A stretch of DNA of 64,000 nt from NCBI GenBank assembly GCA_009823505.1, contig VZQC01006583.1, positions 1,553,681 through 1,617,680 of the forward strand, in the 5' to 3' direction. Below, piece by piece: positions 34,986 to 47,107 of the stretch (positions are counted from its first letter, which is position 1; every line of letters starts with the position of its first letter). The notes beneath the pieces are model-generated. The model saw nothing but the letters and a program-made list of their open reading frames with translations, was not told where the DNA came from and searched no databases. This stretch comes from Rhizomys pruinosus (taxonomy: Eukaryota > Chordata > Mammalia > Rodentia > Spalacidae). Position numbers and translations under genes: made by a program.

Positions 34986-35157
34986 TGACAACCCTGTCCC
35001 TCGCCCATCCTCTGCCATTGTTCCTGCACCTGCCAACAGGCTTGATTTTCACTCCCTATAAGTTATCGTCCCCAGGCTATAGAGTAGGCTAGCCTGTGTC
35101 CAGTCCAGGTGGCCGCCCCCAAAGACGGGCAACTTCCTCTCCCCTCTTACCAAGTTT

Positions 35158-36022
35158 AAAAAAAAAAAAAAGGTAGCTATTATATAAATCCACCTGTAAG
35201 GTTTACAGTTTAAAATGGTTAATGCATTTAACTAATTAAAAATATAGGATGTTAATTGCTTTATTTGTAATCTGTTAAATTTCCAACAGTGGCTTTGATA
35301 TTGGGCACATACAGATGGTCTCTGTATTTTTTCTGTGTATACAGTATTAACACCTTGTTACATTTTTCCTTAGCTTATAAAATAATTTGAGAAAATTAGG
35401 TCTGAGTTTACTTCCCAAATAAACATACAGTCAAGGATAGACAGGTTGGATAAATTTGATGAAAACTTACACATTGGTTCCTGTTTATAGGTATTTGATA
35501 CAGTTTAGTCATCTAGTTTGATCAAAAAAAGAGGTGAAAGTTGGTGTAATGATTCCTCTATATTCCAAACTTTTGATAAATTTTATAATTTTTAAAGCTA
35601 ACAATGGGAGGAGATTTGTATGTTCCACAGGTAAAAACACCAACATAAATGTCTAAAAATACACAATATTTGACTCCAAGATGGACTGAGAAATGCCAAC
35701 AAAGAGGCTGGGATCCATCTGGACATTGAAGAAAAGGAACCTCAGATTGCCTGAGTCACAGACATTGAACATTTCTCTAAATTCTGTTTGGAATAATTGC
35801 TATCATGATGGTGGTTTTGATAATTTACCTACATATGCTGAGAAACCTTCCTATTTCTCACCTTTATATGGAAAAAGGAAAAATGTGATGGTAATGAAGT
35901 GCATCCCCAACTTTAAATTGGAACCAACTGCTATCATGGTAAATGCTTATAGAACAGGTGTGACTGCCTTCTTTGGTTGATTGACAGACATACAAACTGT
36001 ACAGAGATGGTTCTCTATCTAA
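35158..36022 (+). repeat. Extra copy of interior block B
   Basis: Joins the end of the first A-B-C unit at an A14 tract. It is homologous to 31790-32650 and 38505-39360, and stops abruptly at ctatctaaagct where the next A block begins. Confidence 0.85.
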
Positions 36023-36023
36023 A

Positions 36024-39000
36024 GCTGATTGTTATCTGTTAAGACTGAATAGAGCCAGCGTGGTGGCACAACGCCTTAATCCATAGCACAGGCCAGAGTT
36101 CTTTGGGTGCAGAGAACATGTACTATAAAATTTCTGAGTGCTGTTACAAACTTACAAGAGTCATATTTTATCCTGGTTAGGTTTTCATCTCTATTTAGAG
36201 TTTTTTTTTCCATCAAGGTGCTAAAATTTTTGGGTTTGAAACTAGTTAAACAATGTTTTTCAGTGGAAGCTGTTTAAAAATGAATAGTGCTAGCATCTAA
36301 TGCTAATGATTACTGATAAGTGTATCTGGGAAGGAGGGACCGTGGGGTGCTTTTGGAGACCAGTTTTGATGAAGCTATAATCTCACAAGAGTGGGAAATT
36401 ACACTTCAAGGAAGCTATGTTCCAGGAGGAATTGTTTGTGATGTATGGCATGTTGTTTGACTGTGTGCTGTGGTTTGCCGTGGCTATTGTCTTTCAAGTT
36501 TGTGGCATGGAGAAAGTTTAGCATCTCCAAATCAATATAAGGCATGGGCTAATGATAAAGCAGAGAATTCTCTGTTGACTGGTGGTGAGTCCTGTGGATG
36601 GCTAATGGAATTTGGCCTGTGTCTGGAGACCTTTCTCTGGATGGGCTTTGGAGCTTCATGTCTCTTGTGGGTTTTTCACCCACTCGGAGGGACACAATTA
36701 TGCAGCCCGGAGTGCTGGTTTGGCTCCCTGGATTGGGGCCTTTTCAGGTGGTGGGTATTCAAAGAAATTGCGAGAGAAACCCCTCCTCTCCCATCAATTT
36801 GCCTTCTAGAGGTTTTGATATGTGGTTAAAATTTGCCCTATAGCCTGGGGTCCTGTTTTCCCCTTCTGGCCACAGCTCAGGTGGGGAATGGGCACAGAAT
36901 GGCGAAAGAACAGGCTTTGCCCGGGAGACATTTTGCATGCAAACATTCCATAGAGGTGTTCCTAAAGGTCTAGTCTTGTAAATTCAGCTTTGTGGCTGGG
37001 CCACGCCTTATAGCCAAACAGATGTTTGTGAGTTCTGGGCTGCCTATTCTCCCAGCCCGTGGGCAGTGTTCATTGTGCAGCTCTTGATTCCAATCTCTCC
37101 GGAGACTAGACTGTGGACCTCCACCCTAACCAAGCCGTATCAGTTTAAGCAATTCAAATCCATCTCAGCATGTTTAACTTAAAGTCTAAAAAAAGGCCTT
37201 AAATAAAAAAAGGCCTTTATATGGCCTTAAATTTCTAACAAAACAACTTGGTCTGATAAATTGTATTTTTTAAAAACGTTGGTAAAGGTCTTTAATAACG
37301 TAAATTATATTTTGGGTAATGTAAATAAAAAATCTTTAAATAAAACTGTTTTAATGCTTCTTTAGGCCCATCTTCAAGCTGTGTGTATGTGTAAATGAGT
37401 GTGAGTTCCCGCCTTTTCAATTTATTATAGTCCTACAGGTTTAAATCTATTTAGCTAACTATTAACAAAACTAGATTCGATTCATAAAAAATGTTTGCTT
37501 TAATACCCCTTAGTGTTAACAATTTTTAATTGGGTTTATAATATGCATATTATTCAGTTTAATGATTAATTGTTGTTAATTAATTGTAAATTATTATTAA
37601 TGGTTATATTTATTGTTTATTGAATATAAGCTATTATAATAATTGATAAAATTCAGTCTAATGGTAAATTGTTCATTGTTGGCTGCTATTTTGGACCATT
37701 ATTATTTATTTAATAATTACGGTTTGGTAATAATAGTTAATGGTATTATGGATAATGAATTAATATGAAATAGTTATATATTCTTTTTTATAAATACTTA
37801 TTATTTATTCCAAGTCCTTAATAGCAAGACAAGATGGATCATTTCAAGACTACAACAACTTTGGCCTGTCTACTTTGGGAATCCTCAATCTTTAAAAATA
37901 ATATAGGGTCAGTTAGGCTTAACAAAAGGACAGCTTAAAAGTAATTGACCAAAGGGACAAAATAGTAAACTTTAGGTATAGTTCATTAAACGTCAAGTGG
38001 TTACAAATGGGCCTAAGAGGTGACATATGGATCTCAGCTGTTCTATGAGTTACCAGGACATTTATTCAAAGTAGTAAAAATAACCTATAACAAATTATAA
38101 AAATTTCAGTGTTCTCATTGGACATCAAACGATATGGCTTTCTTCTCTTACAGGTCAACCTAACAAACCTTCTTTAGTATGTATGTTTGTATGTATGTAT
38201 GTGCACGCACACGTGTGTATGGATGAGTGTACTTTTTTTTGTTCTAAGTATATATGCTGAATATACATGATAATAATATAAAAACATTGCCTCTAAGTTG
38301 GAACTGGCCCTTCCATCTTAAGACACAAATTTATATTAAACTTAATCAAGATGGATAATGAGGGTAACAACTTCTCATGGGCCATCTAGCCAATCTTTAA
38401 TTGACTGATAGGACATAAAAACTATAAAAAATTATTTTATTAAGAGCTAGATATTAAAAAACTTAAGTAGGCTTTCATGCCAGGCCTAAAAAAGGCCAAA
38501 AACTTAAAAAAAAAAAAAAAAGGTAGCTATTATAATCCAACCCTGTAAGGTTTACAGTTTAAAATGGTAATGCATTTAAACTAATTAAAAATATAGATGT
38601 TAATTGCTTTATTTGTAATTCTGTGTTGAATTTCCAACAGTGGCTTTGAAATTGGGGCACACAGATGGTCTCTGTATTTTCTTGTTATACAGTATCACCT
38701 TGTTACATTTTTCCCTTAGCTTATAAGATAAATTTTGAGAAATTAGGTCGAGTTTACTTCCCAAATAAACATACAGTCCAAGGATAGACAGTTTGGATAT
38801 ATTATGAAAAACTTACACATTGGTTCCTGTTTATTGGTATTTGTAATACAGTTTTAGTCATCTATTGATCAAAAAAGAGGGAAGTGGTATAATATTCCTC
38901 TATATTCCAAACTTTTGATAAATTTTAATTTTTTAAAGCTAACAATGGGAGGAGATTGTATGTTCCCACAGGTAAAAACACATAACTAAAATGTCTAAAA

Positions 39001-41870
39001 TACACAATATTTGACTGCAAGAATGGACTGAGAAATGCCAACAAAGAGGCTGACCCATCTGGACATTGAAGAAAAAGGAACCTCAGATGCCTGAGTCACA
39101 GACATTGAACATTTCTCTAAATTCTGTTTGGGATAATTGTTTATAATGTGGTTATGATAAAGTTTACCTTTCCAGATGCTGAGAAACCTTTCTAACTACC
39201 TCTCACCTTTATATGGAAAAGGAAAAAATGTGATGGTAGTGAAATCATTCCCCAACTGTAAATTGGAACCAACTGCTATAATGGTAAATGCTTATAGAAC
39301 AGGTGTGACTGCCTTCTTTGGTTGATTGATAGACATACAAACTGTACAGAGATGGTTCTATCTAAGCTAAATATAAAATGTAATTTATAAGTGGACAATT
39401 AAGCACAATGTGTTAATACAGGGGAAGCTCTGATTCAGCAATGGATTGTTCTGCAAGGAGATGTTGGCTGGGGGATCAAGCCCCCCAAATTATAAAGGCC
39501 TTTTGCCTGTAAAATGGGATAGCAGCAAGGAAAAGGGGATAAGTCCTCTGTTGTTAAAAACCTGGTGTAAGCATGAAAAAAATATTTTAGACAATCACTT
39601 GCTAATGTACAGTTGGCCTTTAAAATGCCAGAGAGCGTTACCAAAAGCCACTAATCATCAAAGCAAGATATTGGTCTCCTTGAGTCAAGCAAGACTCCTC
39701 TGTCAGTAATCAGCTACACCTCAAATGCCTGAGATGCTGTGCAACAGTGGCAGCCATGTGTCTATACATATCCCAAATCTAATTGGCTATAGGCTCTCTC
39801 CTTGGAGGAATAATTCATGGCTGATGCCATAAGCTTAATCCTCTAGTGGTTAGGGATGATAAACCACAATAAGAACTTGTCATCTTTTATAGAAAAATCA
39901 CAGCTTATGGATTAACATACCATCCAAACCTATCTATGCTCACAAGCTTAGCTTGCCATAATAATATTGTTTAAATCTTAAATCTAATTGCTTTGTGCTT
40001 TGTTAGTAGGATTAAAAAGGGTACCCCTGGATAAGCGTCAGCCCATGAAAGGAAACAACCTGAACGGAGTAAAAAATAACATCTGCTTTGCTCTTCACCC
40101 ACTTGTGCCCCTTCCCAAAGCCTAGGGAACAAATTGCGGAAGAGGAGGCGTGATAGAATGTAAGGGCTGCAGAGAGACTGGGGTAAATTGTGAGATTACA
40201 GCAATATGGACTGGACTCTTAATTGATCAACATGCTGTGCATACAAGCTTTCCAATTGGACTATGGGAACCTTAGGTGTTTCAAAATATGAACATAGATA
40301 CTTTTTTTTTTTTTTGCAACCACTCATCTTGGTATGAACATAGATACTTAAAAACCCACCTTTACAAGTGGGGCTCCCCCCTTTTTGTATAAAAGAAGGG
40401 AGGTTGTGGCAGTCTTGACAGAGTCTGGTTAGACTTTAGTCTGGGATGGAAGCATCAGAGTTGATGGGCATCACGGGAAGTAAGACATGTTCTTCCTGGA
40501 GCTACAACTGGGAAAATGAGATGGGTCCCCAGTAAAGGCACCAGAGTGTCTCTTAAGAAGAGTTATCATTATCCTGTGGTGGGGACATTCGTAAAGCTCA
40601 ATCTAAAATAGCTTAGATCTCTCTCTGGTCACTTCATATGATCTGGAAAAATGACACTCCAGAGACAGACAACAGGTTAGGTATAATTTTAAAAAGCTTT
40701 TGGGGAATTTGGGATTCAATCTTGTAGGGATTAAATACCCTCCAGGGACTGTGGTCAGGTTTGCAGTGTTAGACAACAGTAATTGTGGGGTGTGGTTGAG
40801 GCATGATTAAGTCATTGTTAGGGTAGAAGCTGCTATGAATGGCTTCCCTGTGATTTGCCTAGATCCTCTTTAATGACTGATCACTAGCAAGACTTGTGTG
40901 AATTATCCACTTCTGAAATCAAAAGCTTTTGTCTTTTGGTATTTCCCTTTATCTCTCTTTTTGGTTCTCCATCTTAGTATCACCAAATTCCTGAGCTTAG
41001 TGTGTACCTTGTCTGATTGTCCCTCTCTAGAACTTTGTCCTCTGCACTACTCGACTAAGTGATACAGAGCACTTGCTAGTGGGAACTACAGACCTTGAAG
41101 GTCTGTCCATAGCTTACACTTGGTCTTTTCTTCAGCTGAGAACATATGAGGAGACCAGAAGCTTCTCGACGCTGTCTCCTGTGTATGCTGGGGAGCCAAA
41201 GCTGTCAGATATACATGCTCGCAGAAAATTACTAACGTGCTTAGCTCTGAGTTTACCAGAGCAACCTACTTATCTCAGGATTTTAGGAGCCAGCTTACTA
41301 ACCTCAGGAATTTATAAATACAGCTTGCTTATCTCAGAAACTTACGAGAACTAGCCTAGATCCCAGTGCTGACGATCTAGCTCCCAGTGCCGGTTTAAAT
41401 TTAAAAAATATTAAAAATCACATTGGAGACGTGTGATGATGGGACTAGTAAAAAAATAGCTTACAAAAAGGGAGCGTGAACAACAAAAATCCTGGTATGA
41501 AAATTGGTTGTCCACTCCTTTCTTGGTGGTCCACCTTATTACCTGGTCTCCTGGGACCTGTCCTTGGATTGATCCTGCTAATTTCATTTGGGCCATGGGC
41601 GCTTAATCGATTAACCAATTTTGTTAAGTCCCAAATAGATTCCTCACTTACAGCACAAGTCCATTATCATCACTTGGCCATAGAAGAAGAAGCTGATGAC
41701 AACCCTGGCCCTCCCCATCCTCTGCCACTATTCCTGCACCTGCCAATGGCTTCTTTCACTCCCTATAAGTTATCGTCCCCAGGCTATAGAGTAGGCTAGC
41801 CTGTTCCAGTCCAGGTGGCCGCCCAAAGACGGGCAACTTCCTCTCCCCTCTTACCACCTAAGACAGGAGC
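36024..41870 (+). repeat. ERV interior, second A-B-C unit
   Basis: Second copy of 29323-35155, about 6.7 kb downstream of it. It includes a second env anchor remnant and runs on into the element's 3' end. Confidence 0.85.
41476..41799 (+). pseudogene. env: env transmembrane-anchor remnant, copy 2
   Basis: A 107-codon frame with the same hydrophobic anchor and FVKSQID motif as copy 1, continuing into an acidic cytoplasmic-tail segment. It lies about 220 bp before the polypurine tract, the right distance for the end of env. No upstream env is open. Confidence 0.72.
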
Positions 41871-42003
41871 CCTGAGAATGACAGGGTATCCAAAGACATG
41901 GGTAAGGAAGAGGGTCTTTAGAGGTCGACCTAAGACAGGGACGGTCACATAATCGGCTGGATGGTCACTCTGCCTGGATACTCTCCCCCAGCCTTCTTAA
42001 TGT

Positions 42004-42017
42004 AAAGAAGGGGGATA
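42004..42017 (+). other. Polypurine tract of the class II ERV
   Basis: aaagaagggggata lies directly before the 3' LTR. It is the plus-strand primer site. Confidence 0.85.
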
Positions 42018-42439
42018 TGTGAGGAGCTGTAAGCCTGTTCATAAAGGTTAACTCTGAAATAGCTTCAGAGCTGTTCCTCTAAGTGCAGATTGCAGAGAAG
42101 CTTCCTACCTGCATACCTGATGTTCCGGAGGAATCTTATCAAAGCAAACATTGTCTGCCGGAGCCAGCAGCCCACGGAGGAAGCTTATCGCGGGCAAACA
42201 ATCTCTGCCGGTGCGAGCAGCCAGCCCCGATAAACTTTTAAACTTTTACAAGAGCTACCTCCCAACCCCCCTCCCCTCTTCCTGTTCTTCCCGCCTTTTA
42301 CTAAATGAATACCGCTGTTTTGTTCAATAAATCAGACTTTGACAACTTTGCAAAGTCTCGATCTTTTCTCTCGCTCATCTCCACAGGTTTTGGGGTCCTT
42401 CTCAGGTACCTGATGTTACATGACCCGTAGACAGGGTCA
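42018..42439 (+). mobile_element. 3' LTR of the class II ERV
   Basis: Starts TGTGAGGAGCTGTAAGCC and ends GACAGGGTCA. The poly(A) signal is at 42326-42331. The same two U3 direct repeats with cttatc motifs are kept. Confidence 0.85.
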
Positions 42440-42542
42440 CCTTTTCCCTCCCACCCCAGCATGCTGGTTACTTTTTTTCCCCAAAATAAAGTCTTGGTTT
42501 TCCATCCTTTGGTATGTCTGGTGTGGATTCTGAACCCTAACA
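42440..42542 (+). mobile_element. ERV1-type solo LTR, right part
   Basis: Continuation of 27564-27946. It holds the poly(A) signal aataaa (42485-42490) and the terminal CCCTAACA, then the ggac target. Confidence 0.66.
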
Positions 42543-42546
42543 GGAC

Positions 42547-43532
42547 CACTGGGAGAAAGAGAGCACACAGACTCCAGGTTCCAATTAGTGGAATTAGTTT
42601 TTTTTTTTTTTGTTTTGTTTGGTTGTTTTTTAATTTGGACTGGCCAGGACTGTAGGTTAGGATTGGGTGGGTACATTACCAACTCAGAGGCAGGTTAGGC
42701 TTATAAAGGCAAATACAATTCCCTGGTAATTTTTTTTTTTTTTAGAAATTCCAGTCAGATAATAAAAACCTCAGTTCCTGCCTGCTACAGAATTACTAAA
42801 ATAAGAAATGGGTGGACTGCAGGCAATTGTAAAACATTAACAAAAAGTGAGTTAGATATGTGGTCACAAGACATCCTTGAGAGAGGATTGAAGGTCAGAT
42901 AACCAACTGGGCATTCCTGGACTTGTTGTAGGCTATGGTTCACTCATTAAAATGGAGGTCACTAAAACAAAATGGAGTTACCTAGGCTGTTCCAGTGTCA
43001 CAAAACGTATTGCATACCATTATCTAATCGAAGCATAAACTCATAATCTTCTTTCACAGCCTTCATTTTTCCTAACCCGGGACTTAATAACATTTCTCCA
43101 ACTAGCAGATTACAGTTTCTCAAAGAACATGACTGAAGTCTTCACGTTGAGTGGAATTTTTTCTGCAGTGGAGCTGGCTTCTTTTGAGGTGGAAAACAGT
43201 CCTGGAGGGTGCTGGGAAGCATGTTTAAAAAGAGGAGGAAGGAGAAAGCAGTAGGGGAGGGAAGAGAAGTCCATTGTGAGCCTTTTTTGGAACTGGAATC
43301 ACCCAGCTTGCAAATTCCAAACCTCTGGGGGAAGGAGGAAGATTTGTTACAGGAAGTGGATGTTGACTGAGAGAAAAAGAGACTTGTTTCCCTGATCCAG
43401 AGCCCGCTGAGCCTTCTGTTGCTAAATTTCACTGAAAATGCAAATAGAAAAGAGAACAAACTCTTTGCTATTTGCCAAAATATTTCTCAACTAACTGAAG
43501 AGAAACTTTTACCAGACTTAGAAACCATGGTG
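42547..43532. other. Background; possible LTR trace, no gene seen
   Basis: 42930-43000 (aaaatggaggtcactaaaacaaaatgg, reversed) resembles the U3 start of a rodent LTR, and a TTTATAAGCC box occurs on the minus strand near 42705. This could be a minus-strand LTR of about 400 bp, but I cannot place its ends. The remainder is unrecognised. Confidence 0.35.
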
Positions 43533-43547
43533 AACAAATTACTTCTT

Positions 43548-43605
43548 TTTTTTTTTTTAATTTTTTTTTTTTGGTCTTTTCGAGACAGGGTCTCCCTGTA
43601 GCCCC
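43548..43605 (-). mobile_element. Severely 5'-truncated B1
   Basis: Only the T-rich tail and ggtcttttcgagacagggtctccctgtagcccc remain. Direct repeats aacaaattacttctt and aacaaattccttctt flank it, showing that it inserted in this truncated form. Confidence 0.8.
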
Positions 43606-43621
43606 AACAAATTCCTTCTTA

Positions 43622-44354
43622 AAGACCAAAAGCCTGAGGTAAAATGAATCTGCCAGTGTCCTCCCCAACCCAAATCCACCTCTTGGAACTTTAGCGGAGT
43701 TATGAAGACGCTGGCCCACCCGTTACCATCTATCTCTGCGTCCTTTGTGCTCTCTCCTCGCCTCTGGTGTCCATGTCTCACCCCCACCAGAACTCTCAGA
43801 ACACACATCACAACTCAAGGCCGGCCAGATCCTCCAGCGAACATGACTTTTAACCTAGTAAAAGCTCCAAATTCATGCTTTTTTTTTTCTACTCAACATC
43901 CTAATCTTATTATTATGACATCAGCAACTCTACTAGGAGGGGCTCAGCAGCAGAGCCCTAATGTAAGCACATGTCTCTGCCAGAAGAGCAAGTGGGCTAC
44001 ACACCACAGATCAAGACAAATCAATGGGTCTGCAGAGACAAAGCAAGAATCTACGCAGCGTGACTCTACTCGGAGACCTCACGCTGGAGCGCTCTCTTTG
44101 AGCTGTTCTTTTGAATAATATAATATATTTTTTCTGTTCCAAATGCAGTATTTCTAGAGATTTGTAGGACAGGTGTCTCTTTTCCTTTCTTGTAGCAACA
44201 CTCTGAACAGCTGTAGATTATATATTTTGGGGGGAAAGCGAACAAATGAACTGTTGGTACCCGACTGTGTCCTCAACCATAAAAGTCTGGTTTGGAAACT
44301 GCTTGTTGAGAGGTGGCTGGGGGTTCTCCCTTCTGTCAGTGGACATAGAGGCAC
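43622..44354. other. No gene seen
   Basis: The open frame 43702-44118 (plus, 138 codons) has no recognised domain. There are no splice or repeat signals I can support. Confidence 0.4.
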
Positions 44355-44399
44355 AAGAAGGAAGAAAAAAAGGAGGAGGAGGAGGAGGAGGAGGAGGAG

Positions 44400-44455
<56 letters not shown>

Positions 44456-44498
44456 GGAGGAAGAGGAAGAGGAGGAGGAGGAGGAGGAGGAAGAGGAG
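44355..44498 (+). repeat. (GGA)n uninterrupted purine tract, 144 bp
   Basis: Every base is A or G. GGA triplets are mixed with GAA triplets. Frames on both strands are open only because of the repeat. Confidence 0.96.
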
Positions 44499-44834
44499 TT
44501 TGAAATTGGAAGGAGGAAATAAGTTTGGCAAGAAAGAAAACTTACATTCAGAATACCTAATACAAACCCAGCTTTGTCTAGACTCAAGTAGGATAAATTA
44601 AGATTGAAAACTGGAGGCGGAAAAGAACTACAAAAAACCTGTCTGAGCAGAATTGAGGCATAAAGCTGAAGGCTAAATGGTGGGTTTTGCCTCATCAATA
44701 TGCAGATCTGAGCTAGAGATTTTATTCTATAAGTAATTTCCTTCCAGGGCCTGGGGACTTTTATGACTTGACTCTAAATATCCTATCTCCTCTACTACTG
44801 AAGCGTCCTAGGGTCAGCTCTCTCAGGTCCTTTT

Positions 44835-45320
44835 CTTCACCAGGTAGTTATGCAATGATAGTTTGCAGTCACAGCACACAGCCAAAGTTTATTGAAGCAG
44901 AAACAACACTCCATACAGTAAAGAGACAGACTCCCTGCATGGGGAGTGTAGAGCCGGAGCACAGTCTATCCCAGAGACAGACTCCTCACTTTGGGAGGGG
45001 TCCAGAGTTGAGTCTTGCTCTGCCCCCCTGGGGAGTCTGAGCTTTTATACTGTACAGGGTGGGAGGAGGGACAGGAATGGGCCCCTTGGGACCCAACAGA
45101 GCAGGTGGTGGCTGTTGGTTGTTTCACTCATAGGAAACCAGGAACCTGATTGGGTAGAGCAAGGACAGGAAGTTTGGAACTTCCAGGAAGTAGACCATTT
45201 TGGATACAAGTGACAGTAACTGAAATAATCGAATCTGGTCTGGCACCTTTTCCTCTGACTGTGCCTAATTCAAAACTAGGTATCTTCTGTTCTCCTTCAC
45301 AGCTGAAGGAGGTCAGCAGT
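44835..45320 (-). mobile_element. LTR, class II type
   Basis: On the minus strand a TATA box (cagtataaaagctc, near 45040) is followed about 150 bp later by a poly(A) signal in ttcaataaactttggctg (near 44890), then a U5-like end. Upstream lies a typical U3 with CCAAT-like and ccattttgg motifs. The 5' edge is uncertain and could extend to about 45540. Confidence 0.6.
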
Positions 45321-45868
45321 TTAGCCCTCTGGCTGCCATTTTCCTGGGAAGTGTCCGCATTCTCACTAAGCACATGTCTTCCTGGAGCACAGGATTGGAG
45401 CACACGACCCTGGAGGGAAGCTCCCTCCCAGGAGCACACGCATGCTTTGTTCGTCAGTTCTCTGCTGCCTGGGCATTCCCTAGTACCTAGCTTGGCAGAG
45501 ACCAGATTCATGGTCTGGCTCAGCCTACTGCTGGTCACATGGTGACTGTGGCTGGGTAGTGGTAGTGGCTGTTCAGAATCAGAATTATTTCAAATTTCCT
45601 GTTCATTTTCCATTTCCAAAAGGGCTGTAGACTATTTTGGTTGAAGTGTTCCTTTTCACCCAGGCTCTAGCAGATGAAGGGCAAGCAACAGACAGAGGAC
45701 AGCACAACGGTCTTTGGAAGCTCCGCGCTCTTTCTCCCTGCAAAAGAATGATGACATTATAACCCGAACACGATCCATAGGACTCTTTAGATCCCCAAGG
45801 CTCCTCCATGTTTATAGTGCAGGACTCTCTGGGGCATCACTGGCCGTTGGAATTGCAGTGAGTGTCTC
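45321..45868. other. No gene seen; possible further U3 of the adjacent LTR
   Basis: Open frames on both strands (45128-45538 and 45150-45545) fall partly in the LTR and have no domain content. Confidence 0.4.
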
Positions 45869-46029
45869 AAATACAGCATGGCTAATCTTACATTTTCTAG
45901 TAATCGCGTTACAAAGAAATAGAAGTTAATTAGCACCTTTTATGTAGCCTGGTTTACCCACAGCACAGAATTTCAAAATGCAGTCAGTATCACTATTACT
46001 TGTACAGTGTTTTGCATTTTTTTTTCTTT

Positions 46030-46255
46030 GTGTGTGTTTGTGTGTGTAGTGCATATATGTGCAGGTGCGTTTGTATGTGGAGGCCAGAGAACAGCTTGGG
46101 GTGTCTTGCCTGGGGAGCTCTCCACCTTGTTTCTTTGGAACAGGGTTTTTGATTGGTCTGGAATTCACCAAAGAGGCCAATGAGCCCCAGGGATGAGTCT
46201 GTTCCTGCTTCTCCAGCATGGGGATTATACAAACATGTAACCACACCAAGCTTTT
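46030..46255 (-). mobile_element. B4-type SINE in block F
   Basis: A reversed TG-rich tail and body (ggccagagaacagcttggg ... gaggccaatgagccccaggga ... accacaccaagctttt). It is repeated identically at 57281-57506. Confidence 0.6.
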
Positions 46256-46844
46256 CCAGATGATAGTACTAGGGCTTGCTTCAGACTTGCATTACACTCT
46301 TAAAATCTAAACTATCAATACCTATTTTATATATGTGGCACATTTCATTTCAGATTAGCCACTTTCCAAATTGTCATTAGATGGGGGCTAGGTTATCACA
46401 CCAAGACCAGATAGCTTGTAACCCCAGCTGCATCTGTTTGTTCAAAATATGATTTATGTAAGCCATATAGAAGCTTTTCCTAGCAAGAATAAAATATTAA
46501 CAGTATCAGTATTACCTGCTTTGGAGATGAAAAAGCATATTTTTGTGAAGATTTTAAACTTTTAAGTGTTAGGAGGGTGAAAATGAAAGAAAAGAAATTA
46601 AAATATATGATAAAGATTAATGTTACCAATGAAAATATCTTAAGTAATCTATAACCTAATGAAGATGATTAGATGAATACCTCAAAGTTCTTTAGACATC
46701 AGAGGAGAGTAGGTATAGAAACACCAAATGAAAGAAGACAGCTGATATGTGTTTAGAAATGAAAGGGACAAGTTTCTGCCTCTTTGATGTGGATGTGTGG
46801 AGTGCTTCTGGACACATATGTGGGGAGGGCACAGCCTACACTCT

Positions 46845-47030
46845 CCAGGCCCATGCTGTTGCTGGGATGAAGCACACTGACTCAAAGCAACTTAGGGGAA
46901 GACAGGGTTTATCTCACCCTGTATGCCAAGGTCCCAGTCCATCCTTGAGGCAGGGCAGGAACTCAAGAAGGAGCTTGAGGGCCAGACTGCTTGCTATGCC
47001 ACACGGCATCACCCTGACCAGGGAGGGACC
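46845..47030 (-). mobile_element. MaLR-like LTR remnant in block F
   Basis: tgttgctgggatgaagcacactgac followed by gacagggtttatctcacc and gcaggaactcaag is the reversed 3' part of a MaLR-type LTR. The 71-bp minisatellite appears to begin in or next to it. Confidence 0.5.
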
Positions 47031-47107
47031 TCACCTCACAGCCAAGGAGTTACAGGAGGAGCCCTGACTCCACACAGCATCACCCTGACCAGAGAGGGAC
47101 CTCACCT

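Larger units (their letters stand above)
29323..35155 (+). repeat. ERV interior, first A-B-C unit
   Basis: AT-rich interior of about 5.8 kb. It aligns with 36024-41870 over its whole length, with many one-base indels. Sub-block B (31790-32650) also occurs at 35158-36022 and 38505-39360. The A block starts after a T run (29299-29322), and B starts at an A run. The only coding trace recognised is the env fragment near its end. Confidence 0.85.
27947..42439 (+). mobile_element. Class II ERV, 14.5 kb, nested in the solo LTR, mostly non-coding
   Basis: Paired LTRs, a tRNA-Lys-type primer site, a gag start, an env membrane-anchor remnant and a polypurine tract define the element. Left and right target sequences cctgtt and cctttt agree at five of six bases, the 6-bp length of class II insertions. 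The interior is laid out A-B-C, then B, then A-B-C, by duplication (29323-35155, 35158-36022, 36024-41870). No intact gag, pro, pol or env is present. Single-base differences between the copies are very frequent. A MYSERV-like identity is possible but not shown. Confidence 0.72.

Noticed and set aside
44173..44601. 142-codon Arg-rich and other long frames over the GGA tract, on both strands
   Set aside because: The frames are open only because the triplet repeat has no stop in those phases. There is no complexity outside the repeat.
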